DNA of 64,000 nucleotides from Streptomyces sp. NRRL F-2580 (GTDB taxonomy: Bacteria; Actinomycetota; Actinomycetes; Streptomycetales; Streptomycetaceae). The position numbers and the translations under genes were made by a program. The stretch spans positions 1 through 64,000 of the forward strand of contig NZ_JOIR01000005.1 in assembly GCF_000720115.1 (NCBI RefSeq). Reading direction: 5' to 3'. Shown one piece after another: positions 26,817 to 35,293 of this stretch (positions within the stretch are counted from its first letter, which is position 1; every line of letters starts with the position of its first letter). The notes beneath the pieces are model-generated. The model was not told the DNA's origin and made no database searches. It worked only from the letters and a program-made list of their open reading frames with translations.

Positions 26817-28235
26817 TCAGGCCTGGCGCAGTACTGCCTCGGTCAGAGCGTCCTTGAAGTCGCTCACGCCAGGGACCGTACGCCATTGATCAAGTGCGCC
26901 GTCGAGCTGGGCCAACTCGCGCGAGATGCGGTCGGACCCGGTCTCCTTCGCGATGGCCAGGGCCTGGAGTCCGATGGAGGCTGCCTGTTCGGCCTCGCCT
27001 GCGTGGGCCAGTGAGACGGCCTCCCGCCCCAGGTAGACCCCGCGGTCTCGGTGGAAGCCGGCGGGCAGTCGGCTGATGGCGTTCCGGAAGCCGGCAGCTG
27101 CTCCGTGGTGGTCCCCGAGGGCAGCGAGGCTGTGAGCTCGCTGCACGTCTATGTACGCGCCGTCGAGCCAGACACCCCACGGTGAGCTGGGGTCCGGATC
27201 CATCGAGGCGTGCAGCTCCCGCGCGTGTTCGTACGCCCGCTGCGCCGTGAGCGGGTCTTTCCGCAGAGCGTGACCGTGGGCTCCGTACGTAGCGGCCACC
27301 GCGGCGAGGCGACTCCTCGGCGCCGCGCGGTCCTCCGCGGCCTCGGCGACGTCGACGGCTTCGATCGGATCCTTCATGTCGCCGGCCAGCTGGCTGCGGC
27401 GCGCCAGGATGTACGTGGTCAGTTCGTCGTCGCCCGCCATGTGGGAGGCCTCCAGGGCCTCTCGCATCCAGTGCTGGGCGGCACGGAAGTCCCCGAGGTC
27501 CTGGTAAAGCCAGCCGCACAGCTCGGAGTACTGGGTCTGCAGCTGGAGCAGTTGCCGGCGGTCGGTGCCGCGGCGATCCGCGCGGAGTTCCTTGATGGCG
27601 GCGATCTGCTGCTGGACCGTCGGTATCACCCGATGGGGACCGAACAGGTTGTCGTTGTCGATCAGCACCCGTCGCGTTGCCTGGAGCAGCTCGATCGGGT
27701 CGGCCCCTGAGGCGATGAGATCGGATCGTGGGGCGGGGCTCGCTGCTGCTGAAAGGTCGGAGGTTGCAGCGATCGCGGCACCAGCGCCGAGTGCGCCGAT
27801 CAGAGCCCTTCGAGACAGGGACACGAAGATGATCCTTCCGTCATCGGAACGTACGGGGATGGACATCCCCTCCTCCGACGGTGCCTGAGGCTCCGCTTGC
27901 CCAGCCAGGGCCACAGAGCCGTTGGCCACATGGGGCCCTCGATTAGCCACATCCCCTGTGGGGAGGGCCTCAACGCTGATCCCTTCGAGGATCGTTGCGT
28001 GGAGCCGGACGAGCGAGCCGCTCGCGCCGAGCGCGTCGTCGTACGCCCGGACGAGATCGGCGGATGCGGCCTGCCCGCCGCGCTCCACTCGTGCCATGTA
28101 GCTGGTGTTGAACAGGATCGATCGGCTGAGCTTGCCCAGTGATAAGCCCCGCTGCGTGCGCCAGGCGCGCATCTCGGCGCCGAGGTAGTGCTGAGGGCTT
28201 GCATGCGGTGTCAGATCGTTCGGTCGCTGCCCCAC
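26817..28235 (-). CDS. XRE-type regulator with TPR-like domain
   Basis: The 472-aa protein has an N-terminal helix-turn-helix (LGAEMRAWRTQRGLSLGKLS, then FNTSYMARVERGGQ) and a long C-terminal region of TPR-like helices (LYQDLGDFRAAQHWMREALE and following). Between them RRALIGALGAGAAIAATSDL resembles a hydrophobic linker seen in related Streptomyces regulators. GTG 28235 is chosen because GAGGGGGG lies just upstream; the reading frame extends to 28304. It heads the reductase/deaminase operon and likely controls it. Confidence 0.82.
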   Translation of the reverse strand: MGQRPNDLTPHASPQHYLGAEMRAWRTQRGLSLGKLSRSILFNTSYMARVERGGQAASADLVRAYDDALGASGSLVRLHATILEGISVEALPTGDVANRGPHVANGSVALAGQAEPQAPSEEGMSIPVRSDDGRIIFVSLSRRALIGALGAGAAIAATSDLSAAASPAPRSDLIASGADPIELLQATRRVLIDNDNLFGPHRVIPTVQQQIAAIKELRADRRGTDRRQLLQLQTQYSELCGWLYQDLGDFRAAQHWMREALEASHMAGDDELTTYILARRSQLAGDMKDPIEAVDVAEAAEDRAAPRSRLAAVAATYGAHGHALRKDPLTAQRAYEHARELHASMDPDPSSPWGVWLDGAYIDVQRAHSLAALGDHHGAAAGFRNAISRLPAGFHRDRGVYLGREAVSLAHAGEAEQAASIGLQALAIAKETGSDRISRELAQLDGALDQWRTVPGVSDFKDALTEAVLRQA

Positions 28236-28466
28236 TCGTCCCCCCTCATGCGGCCTATGTGGCCGCCCGATGGCGGCCACATAGCAGATCTGTCGGTCCA
28301 TCAAATGCCGGGTCTACAAAGGATGCAGAGGGCGGCGACAGCCTAGCGGCGCAGGTCGGGGCCCTCCATTCGATCCGACCGAAGGGGGCAGATTGTGGCA
28401 ATGGCAGCTGATCGTGATTCCGACGCGCGCCGCGGCGGTGACGCCCGGGGTGGTGTGGGGCAGGCG

Positions 28467-28817
28467 CTACTTCTGCTCCAGCTCCGCAACCCGCTCGCGG
28501 AGGTCGGTGACCTCACCCTGGAGCCGCGCGACCTGCTCACGAAGCTCCGCGATGGCGGCCTCGGGGCCGGCCAGCTTGGCGGCCTCGGAGGCTTCGGCGG
28601 TCAGGAACGCCCCCTTGCCCTGGTGGCTTACGGCGAGGCCGTCCGTCTTGAGTTGGCGGATGGCGTCGCGAGCCACGGTCACGGTGACGCCGTACGTCGC
28701 CTGGAGGTCCGCCAGGGACGGCAGTTTGCGAGACTCCGCGAACTCTCCGGCCGCGATCCTCCGCCGCAGCTGCTCGGCCACCTGCTGATAGGCGGGCTTG
28801 CCGGTCCACTCGACCAT
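28467..28817 (-). CDS. GntR-family regulator (KorSA-like)
   Basis: The 116-aa protein has a GntR winged helix (PAYQQVAEQLRRRIAAGEF, LPSLADLQATYGVTVTVARD, LKTDGLAVSHQGKGAFL) and a short C-terminal coiled coil (IAELREQVARLQGEVTDLRE) for dimerisation. In AICEs such as pSAM2 a GntR repressor of this size (KorSA) controls transfer and replication genes. ATG 28817 is preferred because GAGG is five bases upstream; longer in-frame starts exist. It faces the transfer operon, separated by the long leader region. Confidence 0.85.
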   Translation of the reverse strand: MVEWTGKPAYQQVAEQLRRRIAAGEFAESRKLPSLADLQATYGVTVTVARDAIRQLKTDGLAVSHQGKGAFLTAEASEAAKLAGPEAAIAELREQVARLQGEVTDLRERVAELEQK

Positions 28818-28852
28818 CTGCACCTCATGTCTCTTCGCAGTCACTGCCTCAG

Positions 28853-28869
28853 TGTGCCCAAGTGGCACA
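28853..28869. promoter_or_regulatory. Candidate GntR operator
   Basis: TGTGCC-CAAGT-GGCACA is a perfect 6+5+6 palindrome just upstream of the GntR start at 28817. Its size and position fit an autoregulatory GntR site. Binding is inferred. Confidence 0.45.
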
Positions 28870-28916
28870 GGGAGAGCTAGGACCCGCCCTGCTCTTCCGC
28901 GGAGAAGCACTTGCGT

Positions 28917-28950
28917 AACTCTGCCTCACAGTGCACTCTGAGGCAGAGTT
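28917..28950. promoter_or_regulatory. 12-bp perfect inverted repeat upstream of gntR
   Basis: AACTCTGCCTCA and TGAGGCAGAGTT are separated by ten bases. The site lies between the divergent GntR gene and the transfer operon and could be an operator or a terminator for a short transcript. Confidence 0.45.
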
Positions 28951-29065
28951 GAGCTTCTCCGGAAGCCCGACCTGATCGGCCGCAATTGCCGTGCAGGCAA
29001 GCGCGATCGAGCCCTACTTGCCGTGCCCGGAGGGCCCTCGAAAGGGGGTCTGAAGGAAGCACTCG

Positions 29066-29630
29066 TTCCTTGAGAACTCAACAGCGTGCCAAGTGAGACG
29101 AGACGGGGCGTGATCCCCGTCCCCAGGGCGACGGGACGTCGCCGGCGGCCACTTTTTCCGCGTGCTGGCTCTGGAGAACACCCCTCGGGGTGCCACCCGG
29201 TACGCGCCGCCCTGCTGGCGCCAGAGCAGTGACGATGGCGCACCCGACTCTCAGGCTCGGGACCGGCATGCCGTGGCAACGGTGCGCCGGTGAAGCCTCG
29301 CCCCTCCGGTCGGGAGGTTGCTGTGTTTCTACGACCTACGTGGGCGCTGCCCGTGCTGGACCGGTACGGCCAGCCGCGCCCCATGCGTCACCTCTGAACT
29401 GCCTCGCGAAGCGGCCCGGCATCACGTCCGGTACTGCTTCGCGAGGCCTTCACACCCTCCGCAGTTCTCCATCGCTGCGGCCGGTTGCCTCTCCTGCCCG
29501 TACGGCGCGTTCGCGCCCCATGGGCAGGGGTGCGGGGAGCCGTGAGATTCGGGCTTCATTCCCGGGGCTGGTCGCCTCTCGCCAAAGACCGCGACCGCCT
29601 CGGCATCCCTTCGACTTCAGGAGAACGACG
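29066..29630 (+). promoter_or_regulatory. Long structured leader of the AICE transfer operon, with rRNA-leader-like sequence
   Basis: No gene is supported over 28951-29630. At 29066-29090 the sequence TTGAGAACTCAACAGCGTGC resembles the boxA-type antitermination/processing region of actinobacterial rRNA leaders, from memory. Downstream are perfect hairpins: GACGGGG/CCCCGTC (29102-29121), GGCGACG-GGA-CGTCGCC (29127-29143), and a 12-bp stem GCCTCGCGAAGC/GCTTCGCGAGGC (29401-29447). The last leader hairpin is listed separately. Together they suggest control of elongation into the operon. Confidence 0.45.
29562..29603 (+). promoter_or_regulatory. Conserved leader hairpin, copy 1
   Basis: CCGGGGCTGGTCGC and GCGACCGCCTCGG can pair around the loop CTCTCGCCAAAGACC. 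The same loop and a perfectly paired stem recur at 36267-36308. Both copies are followed by a CCCTTCGAC sequence and a ribosome site (CAGGAGA) before a start codon. Confidence 0.7.
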
Positions 29631-29933
29631 ATGCGTACGTACATCGGCGGCCAGGAGGCCGTCAGCGTCAACGAGTTCATCGAACTGGCTCTCGGCACCC
29701 CACTGGACCTCTGGCTCGGGGTGGAGGGGGAGAGCGAGGAAGAGCGCGCGGCCCGCCTGGACGCGGCCCGCGACATCCTCGCCGAATTCCCCGACCTGCC
29801 CGACGACGTGAGCCGGGTCGCTGCCCAGGTGATCGAGGCCAACGCCCCGGAGCTGTTCAACATCGCCCCGCTCGTGCGACGGCCGGCCGGTCGTCGTCCC
29901 TCGCACAAGGGCGGCAAGGGGGCCGCGGCATGA
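29631..29933 (+). CDS. AICE hypothetical protein, 100 aa
   Basis: The 100-aa protein is acidic in the middle (LGVEGESEEERAARLDAARD) with a basic tail (RRPSHKGGKG). It is the first gene of the transfer operon, with CAGGAGA upstream, and overlaps the GGDEF gene by four bases. There is no membrane segment. I do not recognise a domain. Similar small acidic proteins occur at this place in other AICEs. Confidence 0.75.
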   Translation: MRTYIGGQEAVSVNEFIELALGTPLDLWLGVEGESEEERAARLDAARDILAEFPDLPDDVSRVAAQVIEANAPELFNIAPLVRRPAGRRPSHKGGKGAAA

Positions 29934-30565
29934 GCCACACCCTGACCGCCCTGTCCGCCGCCTTACCGCTCGCGTCCGGCTGGTCGGTTCACAGCCTGTG
30001 GATGCGGCGCCGGATCGAGACGGCCCGCCGCGACCCGCTCACCGGCCTGTGGACGCGGGATCCGTTCGAAGACCGTGCGCGCAAGAGCCTCGCCCGGAGG
30101 CGCCAGCTCGCCGTGCTCGTCTTGGACCTCAACCGGTTCAAGGAGATCAACGACACCCTCGGCCACGCGGCCGGAGACGCGGTCATCCGCGCGACCGGGC
30201 AGCGTCTGGGCCGGTGGGCCGAGGAGCACGCCGGCGTAGCCGGGCGCCTGGGCGGGGACGAGTTCGCCGCTGTTATCCCGGGCTACGGCATCGACAAGCT
30301 GCGCGCAGACCTGCACATGCTCACCGCTCGCCTGGACCGGCCGGTGCCGTTCGACGGCCGCTCGGTCGAGGTGCAAACGTCGATCGGCGCCGCTTACTAC
30401 CGCGCCGGCGCCGGGGAGCTCTCCACGCTGCTGCGCCGTGCGGATGAGCAGATGTACCGGGCCCAAGCAGCGCGGCGGAGGCTGGCGCATCGCACAGCGG
30501 TTGACCGTCCCGGAGATGCGTACGGTCAACGGCCGTCGGGACGGCCGCCGCGGCACCGGTGGTGA
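29930..30565 (+). CDS. GGDEF-domain protein (putative diguanylate cyclase)
   Basis: The 211-aa protein has a short N-terminal hydrophobic stretch (about residues 4-20) and a GGDEF domain from about 33 to 185: DPLTGLWTRDPFE, DLNRFKEIND (66-75) and RLGGDEFAAV with the intact signature at 108-112. It should make cyclic di-GMP at the membrane or cytosol. The RxxD inhibitory site normally five residues upstream is absent. It overlaps both neighbours' operon spacing and is co-transcribed with transfer genes, so c-di-GMP may time element transfer or host development. Confidence 0.85.
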   Translation: MSHTLTALSAALPLASGWSVHSLWMRRRIETARRDPLTGLWTRDPFEDRARKSLARRRQLAVLVLDLNRFKEINDTLGHAAGDAVIRATGQRLGRWAEEHAGVAGRLGGDEFAAVIPGYGIDKLRADLHMLTARLDRPVPFDGRSVEVQTSIGAAYYRAGAGELSTLLRRADEQMYRAQAARRRLAHRTAVDRPGDAYGQRPSGRPPRHRW

Positions 30566-30571
30566 GGCGGC

Positions 30572-31663
30572 GTGATGACAGCCCGCAGGTCGCTGACCAA
30601 GGTGCAGAGGATCGTCCTGACGGCAGCGTTCGTGCCCATGGTGGCCACCGGCGCCGCTGGCGGGTGGGGCACGTTCAGCAACATCAGCCGTGCCTACGGC
30701 TCAGGTACGGCGCTGGGAGCGGTGGCGGCCGGTGAGGGTGCAACCGCCGTTCTGGCTCTGGTGCTGCTCGGGCTGACGATGCTGGGGCAGTCCTCCCCGG
30801 GGATCATCCGGGTCGGCTTGTGGGCCCTGCCCGCCGCCGCGTCGGTGATGGCCGCGATGGCCGCCGATGACCCGGGCCGCACCGTGATCTATGCCGTGAC
30901 GCCGATGGGCATGTGTGTGTCGGCCGAGGGCATGGCGTTCTTGGCCCGGCGGATCGTGGTCCACCAGGACGGCCGTGACGCCGAGGCCGAAGCCAAGGCG
31001 GCCGCCGTGGTGCGTGCCCTGGCCTACCACCGGGGTCGTGCCGCGAATCATCCGTCGGGTTGGGTGCGGAAGTGGTCCGACCGGACATCGTGGCGGTTGG
31101 CTCGGAGGGTCGGGCTCGGTGATGCGTCGCTGGGTGCCAGGCTCCTGGACGTCCAGCGCGACCGGCTGACCAGCGGCGCGGATGCGGCCCTCGCCGCCAT
31201 GTTCACCGGACCCGCAAACCAGGATGGAACGCCTGAGTTCACCGTAAATCGGTTGGGGTCTGACCAGCACGAGTCGACCGCCAAGCCCCCGACCGTGGTC
31301 GCCGAACTGCCCTCTTCGGAGTTGGCGGACCCGGCGCCGGCCATCGAGTCAGCCGGACCGGTTGAGGCGGTGCCGGTAGCCGAGACGGTCGGGCTTCCCC
31401 GGTCGACTCCGGCGAAGGCAGTCGCGGCTACGGAGTCCGCTCCGCGTCGGGCGACCGGTCGGGTACCGCAGTCGGCCCGTACGCCCCGACCGACTCGCAC
31501 CCCGGAGGAGCTTCTCGCCGAGGCCCGGTCGGTCACGGCCGACTGGCCCGACGTCGAGTTGACCGCGGAGAGGATCCGCAAGGCGGTTCGTACGTCGTCC
31601 GCCAACGGCCGGACGCTGCGTGATGCGCTCAGGGCCGAGCGTGCCGAGCCCGAGGCAGCCTGA
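30572..31663 (+). CDS. DUF2637-type membrane protein (SpdB2-like)
   Basis: The 363-aa protein has four predicted membrane segments in the first 135 residues (IVLTAAFVPMVATGAAGGWG, GAVAAGEGATAVLALVLLGL, a VGLWALPAAASVMAAMA stretch and one more) and a long hydrophilic tail with a C-terminal helix-turn-helix-like end (ELTAERIRKAVRTSSANGRT). This matches the DUF2637 proteins of Streptomyces conjugative elements, considered spread/transfer membrane factors that work with the FtsK-like pump. GTG 30572 or ATG 30575 are both possible starts. Confidence 0.8.
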   Translation: MMTARRSLTKVQRIVLTAAFVPMVATGAAGGWGTFSNISRAYGSGTALGAVAAGEGATAVLALVLLGLTMLGQSSPGIIRVGLWALPAAASVMAAMAADDPGRTVIYAVTPMGMCVSAEGMAFLARRIVVHQDGRDAEAEAKAAAVVRALAYHRGRAANHPSGWVRKWSDRTSWRLARRVGLGDASLGARLLDVQRDRLTSGADAALAAMFTGPANQDGTPEFTVNRLGSDQHESTAKPPTVVAELPSSELADPAPAIESAGPVEAVPVAETVGLPRSTPAKAVAATESAPRRATGRVPQSARTPRPTRTPEELLAEARSVTADWPDVELTAERIRKAVRTSSANGRTLRDALRAERAEPEAA

Positions 31664-32046
31664 TGGCGCCGCTGACGTTCACCAAGTGCTTCGACCCGGA
31701 CGGTGCCCGTTTCGGGATACCGACCTACCCGTGGCGCCTGGCCCCCGAGGGCCTGGCGACCCGCCGCCAGCTCCGGGCCGAGGGCCTGCGGCCGGGCGGC
31801 CAGCCGATCGCCGCGCAGCTCCTGCGGCCCCGGTTCCGGCGTGAGCCGCTGGTGGCGTACCTGTACCGCGTCGACCTGGCGCAACCCGTCCGGCCGATGA
31901 CCTCGCGCAAGTGGGGTGCGCTCGCTCTGGCGATGCTCGCCCGCCGCACCTGCCCCCAGTGCTCCACCGACGCCGGATACGTCATCCCGGCCTCGCTCGG
32001 CATGTGCGTGCCCTGCGCCTACCCCGAAGAACAGCGCGTCGCCTGA
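31663..32046 (+). CDS. RRQRL-motif zinc-binding protein
   Basis: The 127-aa protein has the AICE RRQRL-type layout: YPWRLAPEGLATRRQLRAEG near residues 22-41 and a C-terminal zinc site C-x2-C (CPQC, about 97-100) with C-x2-C (CVPC, about 114-117). The motif is RRQLR here instead of RRQRL. The product is probably a small nucleic-acid-binding regulator, function unknown. The ATG overlaps the previous stop. Confidence 0.75.
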   Translation: MAPLTFTKCFDPDGARFGIPTYPWRLAPEGLATRRQLRAEGLRPGGQPIAAQLLRPRFRREPLVAYLYRVDLAQPVRPMTSRKWGALALAMLARRTCPQCSTDAGYVIPASLGMCVPCAYPEEQRVA

Positions 32047-32073
32047 ACCTCCCGCCTCTCCAGGAGATCAGCC

Positions 32074-32349
32074 ATGACCACTGCTCAGCAGACCACCGCC
32101 GAGGAATCCCGCCGCCAGGAACTGAACCGCCGGCGCCGCGAGGTACGCCGCGCCAAGGCTCGGCAGTCCAAGGCCCGTCACGCCGCCTTCGAGCTGTGCG
32201 CGTACGGCGCGTGGGACAGCGACCGCCCCCGCGCCACCGCCGCCGACGTAGCCCGTAGGGCCAACGCGATGTACGGCGCGTACCTCAAGGGCGACGACAT
32301 CACCGCCGAGGAGGGCGCCGACGCGCTCGCCTGGGCCATCAGCCTCTGA
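32074..32349 (+). CDS. AICE hypothetical protein, 91 aa
   Basis: The 91-aa protein has a strongly basic helical N-terminal half (NRRRREVRRAKARQSKARHA) and an acidic C-terminal helix (DDITAEEGADALAWAISL). CAGGAGA precedes the ATG. It could bind nucleic acid, but no family is recognised. Confidence 0.7.
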   Translation: MTTAQQTTAEESRRQELNRRRREVRRAKARQSKARHAAFELCAYGAWDSDRPRATAADVARRANAMYGAYLKGDDITAEEGADALAWAISL

Positions 32350-32446
32350 TCTGCACCGACCTGCCGCATGCGGGAGCCCGGACGGAAGGCCGTCCAAAGC
32401 GCCGTCCGGGCCCCCTTCTCAACTCCACAGAGGGAGCAGACCCATC

Positions 32447-34671
32447 GTGTCTGAGATCCACGTCATCGAGCAGCCGGCCGAAGAGCCGGACCGCACGCAG
32501 AACTCTCCGGGGTCGGCGTCAGTCCTGCCGTTCCCCGCGCCGAAGGGCAAGACCGAGCCGCTGGCCCCGGGCGAGGCCAGGCCGGGGGAATGGGAGGCCG
32601 AACTCCCCGACGACCAGCCGGACGACAACGGCGAGATCGCCGAGGGCGACCCCGTGGACCCGCCCAAGCACGAGTTCCCGCCCTCGATCGCCGAGGTCAT
32701 CGAGGCCAAGGACAAGGCACGCCGGCCGGTACTCCCGGACTGGCTGACCAGCGCCAAGCAGCGGGCCGCCGTCGCCAAGTGGGCGGCCGGCCATTACGCC
32801 CAGACCACCGCCTACCACCTGGTGCGTACCCCCGTGTACTCGGCGAAGCTGCTGGCCTACGCCCCGCGCGGCGCCTTCCGCTGGGTGGGCGCGAGCGGCC
32901 GTTGGGTCTCCGACGCCGAGGGCCTCCCGGTCCGCCTCGCTGCAGTCCGGACCGAGGACGCGGGGGAGTACCTCAAGCTCTCCCGGCAGCGGGACGCCCG
33001 GGTGAAGCTGCGCAGCATCATCGCCACCCTGGCCAGTGTGATCGGCCTCGGCGCGGCTCTGGCCATGTGGGTGCTGGCCCCGGCCTGGCTCCTGACCCTG
33101 GCCCTGATCGCCCTGACCGGAGCCCTCGGGTGGGCGGGCACGCCGGCGGACCGGCCGCTGATCGATGCGGCCAAGGTGAAGTTCCGCCACCGCAAGCTGA
33201 CCTCGGACATCGTCACCCGCGCCTTCCTCGCCGCTGGACTCACGAAGCCGGATCAGGGCATCGCCTTCCCGCAGCCCATTCGGCAGGACGGCGACGGCTG
33301 GCGCGTGGTCGTGGACCTCCCGTACGGCAAGACATTCTCCGACGCGGTCAAGAAGCGCGACGCGCTCGCCTCGGGCATCGACGTCGCCGAGACGCAGGTG
33401 TTCCTCGACCGCGATACGACCAGCTCACGCCGGGTCTCCATGTGGGTGGCCAACCGCGACCCGCTCGCCGTGCCGACCGGCCGCACCCCGCTCCTCGGCG
33501 CGGACCGCGTGGACTTCTGGAAGCCCTTCCCCTGGGGCCGCGACGAGCGCGGAGTCGAGGTCGAGATCAGCATGCTGTGGCTCTCGCTCCTCGTCGGCGC
33601 CGTCCCCGGCAGGGCAAGACATTCTCCGCCCGCACCATCGCCCTCGCCGCGGCACTGGACCCGTACGTCCGCCTGTACGTGTTCGACGGCAAGGCATCCC
33701 CGGACTGGCGGAAGTTCGCGATGGTCGCCCACCGCGTCGGCTTCGGCACCGTCCCACAGAGCGGGGTGGACCCGGTCATGCACCTGGTCAACTCGCTCCA
33801 GGAGCTCAAGGCCGACGTGGAGGACCGCTACCACCGGCTCTCCGAACTGCCCTTGCACGTCTGCCCCGAGGGCAAGCTCACCCCGGCCATCTCGCGGGAC
33901 AAGAAGTACGACATGCCGCTCGTGCTCTTCGTGGTGGATGAGGTGCAGGAGTACCTGATGCACCCTGTCCACGGGAAGACCATCCTTGACCTGCTGGTCT
34001 TTCTCGCCCGCGTCGCGCCGGCCGTCGGAGTCTCGGTTATGACCGCGACGCAGAAGCCCGACGACACCGCCTGCCCGTCCGTGCTCCGTGACCAGCACCA
34101 GGCCCGGTTCGCCCTGCGGGTCGGCGCCTACCAGGTCTCGGAGACCATCCTCGGCGCCGGATCGTACGGCGAAGGCCTGGACGCCTCCCGGCTCCTGAAG
34201 TCCCACAAGGGAGTCGGCCTGCTCAAGGGCATGTCCGACGACGCCGGAATCGTCCGCACCTACCTCGCCGACGGCCGCGACGCGGAGACCATCCTCAGCC
34301 GCGCCCAGGCCCTCCGGCAGGCGGAGGGCACACTCAGCGGCGACGCTGCCGGAGAGGCGCCGGCTGATGCCGCGCTCGCCACGATCCTGGACGACATCGC
34401 CGCCGTCATCGGCAAGGGCGAGGCCAAGATCTGGTCCGAGACCATCGTGGACCGGCTCGCCCAGCACCGGCCCGAGGTCTACGGGCCGTGGGCCGAGATG
34501 GAGCCCAAGCCCAAGGCCGAACAGCTCACAGCAGCGCTCAAGCCGTACGGCATCGGCACCGACCAGATCGGCCGCCGCATCGACGGCAAGACCGTCAACA
34601 AGCGCGGCATCGAGCGCGCCCACATCGCCAAGGCGATTACGGAACGCAACAAGAAGCGGGATGCCGGATAG
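32447..34671 (+). pseudogene. FtsK/SpoIIIE-type conjugative translocase, frameshifted in Walker A
   Basis: The first frame (32447 to about 33607) carries the N-terminal hydrophilic part, two membrane segments (IATLASVIGLGAALAMWVLA and following) and ends LLVGAVP. The second frame continues QGKTFSARTIALAAALDPYV, Walker B LVLFVVDEVQEYL, and a C-terminal winged-helix-like part to the stop at 34671. Adding one C to the run 33604-33607 restores VPRQGKTFSAR, the P-loop. In AICEs this protein pumps double-stranded DNA to the recipient. If real, the break abolishes transfer; a homopolymer sequencing error is equally likely. Confidence 0.8.
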
Positions 34672-34690
34672 CCCCATGGGGTGGCTGGTG

Positions 34691-34834
34691 CTAGCAGCGG
34701 ACGTCGCTAGCGCTAGCGACCCCACTAGCGGCCCGCACCTCACCTGATCAGGCCGCTAGCAGATAGCGGCCCACCTGCGGAAACCGCCGAATCGCGCCCT
34801 GGAGGCCTCTTGTGACCCTCTTCCTGCTCGCTAG
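34691..34834. repeat. CTAG-rich repeat cluster, candidate clt site
   Basis: Six CTAG tetranucleotides occur at 34691, 34707, 34713, 34725, 34756 and 34831, all followed by C and most preceded by G (GCTAGCG or GCTAGCA). CTAG is normally rare in Streptomyces. CTAGCGGCC (34725-34733) is inverted as GGCCGCTAG at about 34751-34759. The cluster is directly after the FtsK-like gene, where pSVH1-type elements keep the repeats bound by the pump (clt). Confidence 0.55.
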
Positions 34835-35063
34835 CGCCTTCATCCTGCTCTTCACGCTCAGTTATGTCTGCCTGTGTGCGGCCTCGCCGTTCGGCCGCTG
34901 CCGCAAGTGCAACGGACTCGGCTTCGCCCTGGCTCACGACCGCAAGGGCAAGCCCAAGCGCGGCAAGCACTGCCGCCGCTGCGACGGCCACGGCATCCGC
35001 ATCCGGGTCGGCCGTCACCTCTACAACCTGTGGGTCCGCACTTACCGCCACGGCACCCGCTGA
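34812..35063 (+). CDS. Small membrane protein with CxxC zinc motifs
   Basis: The 83-aa protein has one N-terminal membrane segment (FLLASAFILLFTLSYVCLCA) and then CRKCNGLG and CRRCDGHG, two CxxCxGxG motifs like those of the DnaJ zinc centre. The start is a GTG inside the CTAG-rich region. It is one of several small membrane proteins that follow the translocase gene in AICEs and may support spread. Confidence 0.75.
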   Translation: MTLFLLASAFILLFTLSYVCLCAASPFGRCRKCNGLGFALAHDRKGKPKRGKHCRRCDGHGIRIRVGRHLYNLWVRTYRHGTR

Positions 35064-35086
35064 ACCCCGCACCGACTGGAGTCGCC

Positions 35087-35281
35087 ATGACCTTCACCAT
35101 CTCCGCGGTCCTGCTCTTCGGCGCCGGATCGTTCGTCGTCCTCAAGTCCAAGTCCGCCGGCGCCGGAGCAGCGATCGTCCTGTTCCTCTTCGGCTTCTTC
35201 ACCGCCGGAACCGGCGCCTACGAGCCCATCACCAACCTCGTGAAGTCCGCCGCCGTCGCGGTCACCGACATCGCCGAGTAA
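35087..35281 (+). CDS. Small hydrophobic membrane protein, 64 aa
   Basis: The 64-aa protein is almost wholly hydrophobic with two membrane segments (FTISAVLLFGAGSFVVL and AAIVLFLFGFFTAGTGAY). The ATG at 35087 has GGAG-like sequence (ACTGGAG) upstream. Its place between a zinc membrane protein and an SpdB-like protein suggests a spread function. There is no recognised domain. Confidence 0.7.
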   Translation: MTFTISAVLLFGAGSFVVLKSKSAGAGAAIVLFLFGFFTAGTGAYEPITNLVKSAAVAVTDIAE

Positions 35282-35293
35282 GGAGGCACCGCC

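Noticed and set aside
29190..29630. Open frame continuous with the first AICE gene, and a 75-aa frame at 29318
   Set aside because: Composition is not protein-like and the region is full of hairpins; treated as leader.
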